Source: Amycolatopsis anabasis (GTDB taxonomy: Bacteria; Actinomycetota; Actinomycetes; Mycobacteriales; Pseudonocardiaceae). Taken from it: a stretch of 64,000 nt of DNA. Under the pieces are notes generated by a model. It was not told the DNA's origin and searched no databases. It saw only the letters and a program-made list of their open reading frames with translations. The DNA lies in contig NZ_VTHK01000039.1 in NCBI RefSeq assembly GCF_009765355.1, positions 1-64,000 of the forward strand. Direction: 5' to 3'. Of the stretch, positions 59,354 to 64,000 are shown in pieces (within the stretch, counting starts at the first letter, position 1; each line of letters starts with the position of its first letter). A program made the position numbers and the translations under genes.

Positions 59354-60592
59354 TCAGTCGGCACGCGGGCCCAAACGGACGGGCAATGCCTTGACCTGGT
59401 TGATGAAGAACGACTCGGCGTGCGGCGCGTCGCCGACGATTTCCATCTCCGGATAGCGCTTCAGCGTCTCTTCGAGCATCAGCCGCAGTTCGAGCCTGGC
59501 GAGCGCGTTGCCCAGGCAGAAGTGCCTTCCGCCGGCTCCGAAAGCCTGGTGTTCTGGGTTGCGGGTCACGTCGAAGCGGTCGGGGTCTTCGTACTTCTCC
59601 TCGTCGCGGTTGGCGGACGGGTACCACATGACGACCTTGTCGTCCTCTTTGATCAGCTGGCCGCGGATCTCGACGTCCTTCGTGGCTGTCCGGCGCATCA
59701 TCGAGAACGCCGGGAACATCCGCAGCGCTTCCTCCACCACGCTCGGGACCAGAGACAGGTCGTCGAGCACCTTCTGGCGTTCGTCCGGGTTCTCGATCAG
59801 TGCCTTCACGGCGCTCACATACGTCGCCATAGTGCTGTCGTTGCCCGCACCGATGAGCAGCAGGGTGCCGTACATGATCTCCTCGGCCGAGAGCGTCTGG
59901 CCGTCGATCTCGGCGTGCACGAGGATGCTGATCAGGTCGTCGGTCGGGTTCTCCCGCCGCGCCGCGATCATCTCGGAGACCTCCGCCATCAGCGTCGGCA
60001 GAAGCTCGTTGACGTAGGCGTCGATCCCGCCGGGGTTCAGGTCCGGGTCGTCCCGCCCCATGTACCGCTTCATGTAGTCGGCCCACTTGACGTCCTCGGC
60101 TTCGGGGATGCCGAGAAGCCGGTGGATCACCCGCGCGACAATCGGCTGGGAGACAGCGCTCACCAGGTCGCAGGTCTCCTGGCCGTCGAGGCGGTCGAGC
60201 ACGGAGACGACGATCGCGCGGATCCATCCCTCGTGCTCGGCGATCTTCTCGGCGGTGAAGCCCTTGAGGAAAAGCTGCTTGATCCGGTCGTGCTTGGGCG
60301 GGTCCATGCCGATGAACTCGGCGCGCGCGAACTCCAGCGGGATCTGGTGGTTGGTGATGTCGATGCCCCACCGCTCCGAGGAGAAGGTCTTCCAGTTCCT
60401 GCTCACCGCGGCGATGTCGTCCGCCTTGGTCAACGACCAGAAACCCTCTTCCTCGGGCAGCACGGGAATGTCAGGCGACCAGTGCACCGGGCACCTCGCG
60501 CGGAGATCGCGGAAGATCCCGTGCGGCGGCCCGTCTTTCCACAGACCGAATTCGGCCAGCGTCAGGCGCTCCGGAATTTCGTCCGCGGCCAT
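59354..60592 (-). CDS. Cytochrome P450, paralogue of the 19981 protein
   Basis: I start at ATG 60592 (MAADEIPERLTLAEFGLWKD) with TGGAGG upstream; 412 residues. It shares FGAGGRHFCLGNALARLE (Cys359), GAGNDSTMATYVSA and VVEEALRMFPAFSMMRRTAT with the first P450. The N-terminal substrate-recognition parts differ, so the substrate or regiochemistry may differ. It is separated from the rest of the island but carries the same promoter layout (box, TACGTT 43 nt later). Confidence 0.9.
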   Translation of the reverse strand: MAADEIPERLTLAEFGLWKDGPPHGIFRDLRARCPVHWSPDIPVLPEEEGFWSLTKADDIAAVSRNWKTFSSERWGIDITNHQIPLEFARAEFIGMDPPKHDRIKQLFLKGFTAEKIAEHEGWIRAIVVSVLDRLDGQETCDLVSAVSQPIVARVIHRLLGIPEAEDVKWADYMKRYMGRDDPDLNPGGIDAYVNELLPTLMAEVSEMIAARRENPTDDLISILVHAEIDGQTLSAEEIMYGTLLLIGAGNDSTMATYVSAVKALIENPDERQKVLDDLSLVPSVVEEALRMFPAFSMMRRTATKDVEIRGQLIKEDDKVVMWYPSANRDEEKYEDPDRFDVTRNPEHQAFGAGGRHFCLGNALARLELRLMLEETLKRYPEMEIVGDAPHAESFFINQVKALPVRLGPRAD

Positions 60593-60677
60593 CTGTTCCT
60601 CCAGGTATCTCGGGGCCGATGCCGACGCGAACGTAAGCGCGGTGAGCATCGGAATCACCGGAGCGCGGACAACAGCG

Positions 60678-60690
60678 CCCTGTTGGGGGA
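60678..60690 (-). promoter_or_regulatory. Island operator box and promoter for the second P450
   Basis: Minus strand reads TCCCCCAACAGGG. TACGTT at 60635-60630 begins exactly 43 nt after the box, the same hexamer and spacing as for the first P450. Confidence 0.65.
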
Positions 60691-60697
60691 AGCGGTG

Positions 60698-60830
60698 CGG
60701 GCATAACCCAACCGGGCAATTCTCGGCGCACTTTCGGGGCCGATGCCCGCCGCGCCATCACCCTCGCCTTCGCCGAGGCAGGCGCGCACGTGGTCGCCGG
60801 GACCGGCATGCGCGGCAAAGCCTTTCCGGG
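60698..60830 (+). pseudogene. Duplicated fragment of the 15.7 kb SDR promoter and coding region
   Basis: 60698-60750 matches 15651-15704 with few changes (GGGCATAACCCAACCGGGCA followed by CGGGGCCGATGCCCGC). The sequence then jumps to an internal part of the SDR gene (CGCGCCATC, then CTCGCCTTCGCCG and GGCGCGCACGTGGTCGCC), so the start codon and about 95 bp are deleted. It stops matching near 60801. This is a scar, not a gene. Confidence 0.65.
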
Positions 60831-60831
60831 G

Positions 60832-61797
60832 TCAGCGCGCGTAGTCCGGCAGTGGAGGCTCGGAGGTGGTGAGTGGCCGGGTGAGCCAGTCCACGGCACC
60901 GGCTGCTCCACCTCCGAGGAAGCCGACCAGGCCGGTGAGATCGATCCGTGGCAGGAAGGGTGTCGCGCACAACGCGAGCCGGTTGCCGATGCGACGCGGA
61001 TCGGCGGGGCCCGGATGAGTCAGGGCGTCCATCGCGAGGGCATAGGCCACGCTGTCGGCGATGATCGCCATGTGCTCGACGATCCTGCCCGGACAGATCG
61101 ACTGCACTGACACGTTGCTGCCGCCCGGGATGTTGCTCGCGGCGGGTTGCGGAAACACGATCTCGTCGAGCTGTGTCCACACGTTGGTGTACGACACGCC
61201 GGGCGGCAGCCCGCCCTGATGCAGGCGGTCGAGGTAGGTAGAGCCGAAGCCGACCTGCCAGGTGATGTCGGCGCACGCCCCGACCGCGCACAGGATGTTG
61301 CCGAGCTGGGTTCCGTTCACACCCGGCGCGAGCCCGATGTAGTCGTCCACGGCCGCGCGCACGTCCGGCCAGAACTTCATGGCCCACAACGGATGCGACC
61401 CGCCCTGGCTGTGTCCGATCACCGAGACTTTCTGCCTGGAGAGGTCCCGGGCCTTGCGGATCGCGTAGACCATGTAGTCGGCCGCATGGTAGATGCTGGT
61501 CACCGACCGGCCGGGCAACCTCACCGTGCAGACCGCGAAGCCGGCGGCTGGCAGCGCACGCCGGTAGTTCCAGGACCATACCTCCGTCGCCTCGCTGAAG
61601 GTGCCCGGTACCAGCACCACCGTCTTGCGGTCGGTGGCGCTCGGATCGCACTTCACTGCCGCATCGAGCACGTCGACGGGTGTGTGCAGCGGTGGGCCGT
61701 CGTCGGCGACTGCCACACCGTTGCCCGACAGCAGCACGGCCACGGACAGCAGGGACACCAGCGCGGCGCACAGCCGCCGTACGTTACGGCTGCGCAT
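60832..61797 (-). CDS. Secreted lipase-like alpha/beta hydrolase
   Basis: I start at ATG 61797 (MRSRNVRRLCAALVSLLSVA), giving 321 residues with a typical signal peptide ending near VAVADD. The nucleophile elbow GHSQGG lies in SVIGHSQGGSHPLWAM, and the triad Asp/His probably in the regions VWTQLDEIVFP and VEHMAIIADS. This matches secreted actinomycete lipases (class 2-like). It overlaps the end of the acyl-CoA synthetase gene by 14 bases, so they are coupled: fatty acids released outside could be activated inside. Confidence 0.8.
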   Translation of the reverse strand: MRSRNVRRLCAALVSLLSVAVLLSGNGVAVADDGPPLHTPVDVLDAAVKCDPSATDRKTVVLVPGTFSEATEVWSWNYRRALPAAGFAVCTVRLPGRSVTSIYHAADYMVYAIRKARDLSRQKVSVIGHSQGGSHPLWAMKFWPDVRAAVDDYIGLAPGVNGTQLGNILCAVGACADITWQVGFGSTYLDRLHQGGLPPGVSYTNVWTQLDEIVFPQPAASNIPGGSNVSVQSICPGRIVEHMAIIADSVAYALAMDALTHPGPADPRRIGNRLALCATPFLPRIDLTGLVGFLGGGAAGAVDWLTRPLTTSEPPLPDYAR

Positions 61798-63434
61798 AGA
61801 GGTCCTCGATTTCCGCCGCATACTTCCGGCTGATCGGCTTGCGCTTGAGCTTCGACGTCGGGGTCATCTCGTCGCCGCCGGGCTCCCAGTACGTCGGGAG
61901 AACTGCGAACCTCTTGATCTGCTCGACGCGGGACAGCTTCTGGTTGCCAGCGTCCACACTGGCCTGGATCTCCGTGCGTACCCGCGCGTCCTTGCACAGC
62001 ACGGCGGGATCGGCGTCCACGCCGATGCGCGCGGCGAACGCGGTGGCGGCGTCGGGATCGAGGGTGATCAGCGCGACGTTGTACGGCCTGCCGTCTCCGA
62101 CCGCCATCACCGGCCCGATCAGCATCGAGCCCTCCGAGATCGCGTGCTCGATGTTGCTCGGCGACATGTTCTTGCCGCCGGCGTTGATGATCAGCTCCTT
62201 CTTCCGGTCAACGATCATGAGATAGCCGTCGTCGTCGACTGTGACGATGTCGCCGGTGCGCAGCCAGCCCTCGGGATCGATGGTCTCCGCGGTCTTCTCC
62301 GGGTCGTTCCGGTAACCCCGCATCAGCCACGGTCCGCGCACCAGCAACTCGCCGTCGTCCAGCACGCGCGTCTCGAGACCGGGGAACGGCTTGCCGACGG
62401 TGGCCTGCTTGGCCTCCGCGGGGGACGTACCGGTGGCGAGGCCGCATTCGGACATGCCCCACACCTCGCTCACCGGCACGCCGAGCTTCCGCATGAACGC
62501 GTAGACGTGCGGCGGAATGGCGGCCGCACCGGACAACGCCCACTTCAACCGGTCGAAGCCGATCTTCGCGCGGATGGCGTCGACGACCTGCGGCACATCC
62601 GCCGCGAAACCGGCCGCCACCTGCTCATCGGCCTGCACCTGTGTCTCGATGCCGAACTTGAGCTTCTCCCACACCCGGGGCACCGCCGCGAAGATCGTCG
62701 GCCGCACTGTCGCCAGCGTCGGCGCCAACTGCCGGAGGTCGGCGATCGTCGTGATCTCCGCGCCATGCAGCATCGTGAAGTAGTGGGTGAGAAACCGGTC
62801 GGCCGCGTGCGAGGACGGCAGGTAGGAGATGCCGACGTCGTCACCGGTCATCGGGAACGCGCTGTCCACCGCCGCGGCCAGGGCCAGCGCTCCGCGGTGG
62901 GTGTGCTCCACGCCCTTGGGCGGGCCCGTCGTTCCGGACGTGTAGATCAGGCACAGCACGTCTTCGGGGGCCACCGCCCGCCACGCACTCTCGAAGTCGA
63001 ATCCGGCGGCGGGTCCGAGCTCGTCGACGTCACCGTCCTCGACCACCAGCAGGTGCGCCAGCCGAGCGCCGGAATCTCTGATCCTGTCGGCGAACCTGCG
63101 CTCGGTCACCATGATCTTGGTATCCGCGTGGTCCAGGAGATACCTGATCTGATCCACCGAACTGGTGTTGTAGATCGAGAAGGTGGTCGCGCCGAGGTGC
63201 GAGGCCGCGGCCTTCGGTCAGGTTGAACTCCGGCCGGTTGGTCAACATCTGCGCGAACGTGTCGCCGCGCCCGAGGCCCAGTGCGGCAAGGCCGCCCGCG
63301 ATCCGTCGCACGTGGTCGGCGTACTGGCGCCAGGTCAGGTTCACGCTGCCGTCCGGCGTGCGCAGCGCCATAGCCTCCGGACGGACCGCGACGGTCCGCT
63401 GGAACGCCTCGGGCAAGGTGCGCGGCTCGGCCAT
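61784..63434 (-). pseudogene. Long-chain acyl-CoA synthetase split by a one-base frameshift
   Basis: The start (MAEPRTLPEAFQRTVAVRPE, ATG 63434) and the main part are in different frames. The break is near 63213-63214, where one extra A in CCGAAGGCC (minus strand) turns TEAAASHLGATTF into another frame. The rest is intact: IYTSGTTGPPKG, SGAAAIPPHV, VWGMSECG and GWLRTGDIVTVDDDGYLMIV and a Lys-containing end (TSKLKRKPISRKYA). Either a sequencing error or a recent mutation is possible. If corrected the enzyme would have about 550 residues. Confidence 0.75.
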
Positions 63435-63740
63435 CCTCGGCCTCCTCAGCTCGGTGGGGCTTCTGCGACCCAGTTCACACTATGCGGCCGACCGCACGTA
63501 CAGTCAAGCCTTGAAGTCGGAGTCAACCAGAGCGGTTCGTTCGTGCCCTGTCGGTGACGGCAACCGGCCTTGGCACACGCTCACGTCGGGACCGGTGATC
63601 GCCCGGATCGCACCTAACACCGAGCGGACATCGTCCTCACCGCGACGGGCACCCCGGTCATGGCCGCGGGTGGCCGACGGTGCGACTGTGCCCCGGACGA
63701 GCGCTGGAGCCAGCCTCTACGGAACGTGGTGGCGCTCGAC
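63435..63740. other. Intergenic region between acyl-CoA synthetase and TetR genes
   Basis: Both genes are on the minus strand. The 306 bp hold the synthetase promoter presumably, but I see no island box, clear palindrome or RNA gene. Confidence 0.4.
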
Positions 63741-64000
63741 TCAGGTGCCCTGGACCTCGGTGGACTCTTCGAGGCACTCGCGTACGGCGGTGACGATCGG
63801 GCCCTTCGGGTCGGCCAACCGGGCGACCGGTAGCCGGTCCAGCAGCAGTCCGCCCAGGACGAGGTCGACGAAGGACGCGCCGACCTGCTCGGGGCGTAAC
63901 GCTCCCTCGGGGTCGAACCACACCCACATCCACTGCAGCGAGCCCCAGATCTGCAGCGTCGTCAGCTCCACGTCGACCTCGCGGAACACTCCGGACTCGA
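63741..64000 (-). CDS. TetR-family regulator, C-terminal part
   Basis: The frame is open to the window edge and covers the last 85 residues. The sequence VFREVDVELTTLQIWGSLQW, WVWFDPEGALRPEQVGASFV and DLVLGGLLLDRL is the ligand-binding C-terminal domain of a TetR regulator (TetR_C type with a W-rich helix). The DNA-binding domain lies outside. It is upstream of the acyl-CoA synthetase and lipase and may control them. Confidence 0.65.
   Translation of the reverse strand, partial: ESGVFREVDVELTTLQIWGSLQWMWVWFDPEGALRPEQVGASFVDLVLGGLLLDRLPVARLADPKGPIVTAVRECLEESTEVQGT

Noticed and set aside
60471..60911. A 146-codon minus-strand frame overlapping the second P450 start
   Set aside because: Proline/arginine-rich shadow that overlaps the promoter and the SDR fragment; no domain.
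1..64000. CRISPR array
   Set aside because: No regularly spaced repeats of CRISPR size were seen; the only short repeat cluster is the irregular octamer set at 8143-8341.

Overview
The window is high-GC actinobacterial DNA. I infer a Pseudonocardiaceae host of Amycolatopsis type. The grounds are GC-rich third positions, GTG and leaderless starts, a WhiB protein, an actinomycete TraB/FtsK-type transfer gene, T7SS-linked small proteins and a complete mycofactocin locus. I saw no rRNA, tRNA or CRISPR array.

Left part (1 to about 15.7 kb): accessory and mobile DNA. A minus-strand operon (2628 to 1) runs HTH protein, WhiB, small membrane protein, DUF2637-like membrane protein, then a transfer ATPase that leaves the window; this is typical of an actinomycete integrative conjugative element. 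Opposite it lie an XRE regulator, two related HTH regulators around a cupin gene, a three-gene operon of unknown function, and a cluster of TGTGACGG octamers (8143-8341). Next comes a 3.1 kb segment bounded by a 22-bp direct repeat (9139-9160 and 12214-12235). It carries a Mrr-nuclease/STAND-NTPase gene (a defence candidate) and fragments of LysR and CBM2 genes. Then follow a T7SS-type operon whose polymorphic-toxin gene lacks a toxin domain, an IS982-like element (14192-15193), and a fragment that looks like the end of a serine recombinase.

Main part (15.7 to about 60.7 kb): a large catabolic island. It has two cytochrome P450 paralogues, a ferredoxin and a ferredoxin reductase, an NDMA/mycofactocin-type alcohol dehydrogenase and a second zinc alcohol dehydrogenase. 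It also has a Baeyer-Villiger-like flavin monooxygenase, an esterase, several SDRs, three saccharopine-dehydrogenase-like proteins, an imine-reductase-like protein, three flavin amine oxidases and a DAO-type oxidase. A RidA protein, an APC permease, a semialdehyde dehydrogenase, an acyl-CoA ligase and a beta-oxidation operon complete the enzyme set. In its middle is a full mycofactocin operon (mftA-B-C-E-SDR-F-D). I infer uptake and oxidation of an aminated alicyclic or terpenoid-like compound, with P450 and alcohol oxidation feeding a CoA pathway and mycofactocin as redox carrier. The substrate is not determined.

The best candidate for something undescribed is regulatory. Fifteen transcription units of this island, on both strands, share one promoter layout. 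A CCCCC-N4-GGG box is always read in the direction of transcription, and a hexamer (usually nAnnnT) starts 42-44 nt after it. Five of the genes have exactly 55 nt between the box and an apparently leaderless ATG. Two LuxR-type regulators lie in the island: one with a receiver domain lacking the phospho-acceptor Asp, the other a large ATP-binding LuxR. They are candidate binders.

Right end (60.7-64 kb): a fragment duplicated from the 15.7 kb SDR gene and its promoter, a secreted lipase, a frameshifted fatty-acyl-CoA synthetase and the C-terminal part of a TetR regulator that leaves the window.
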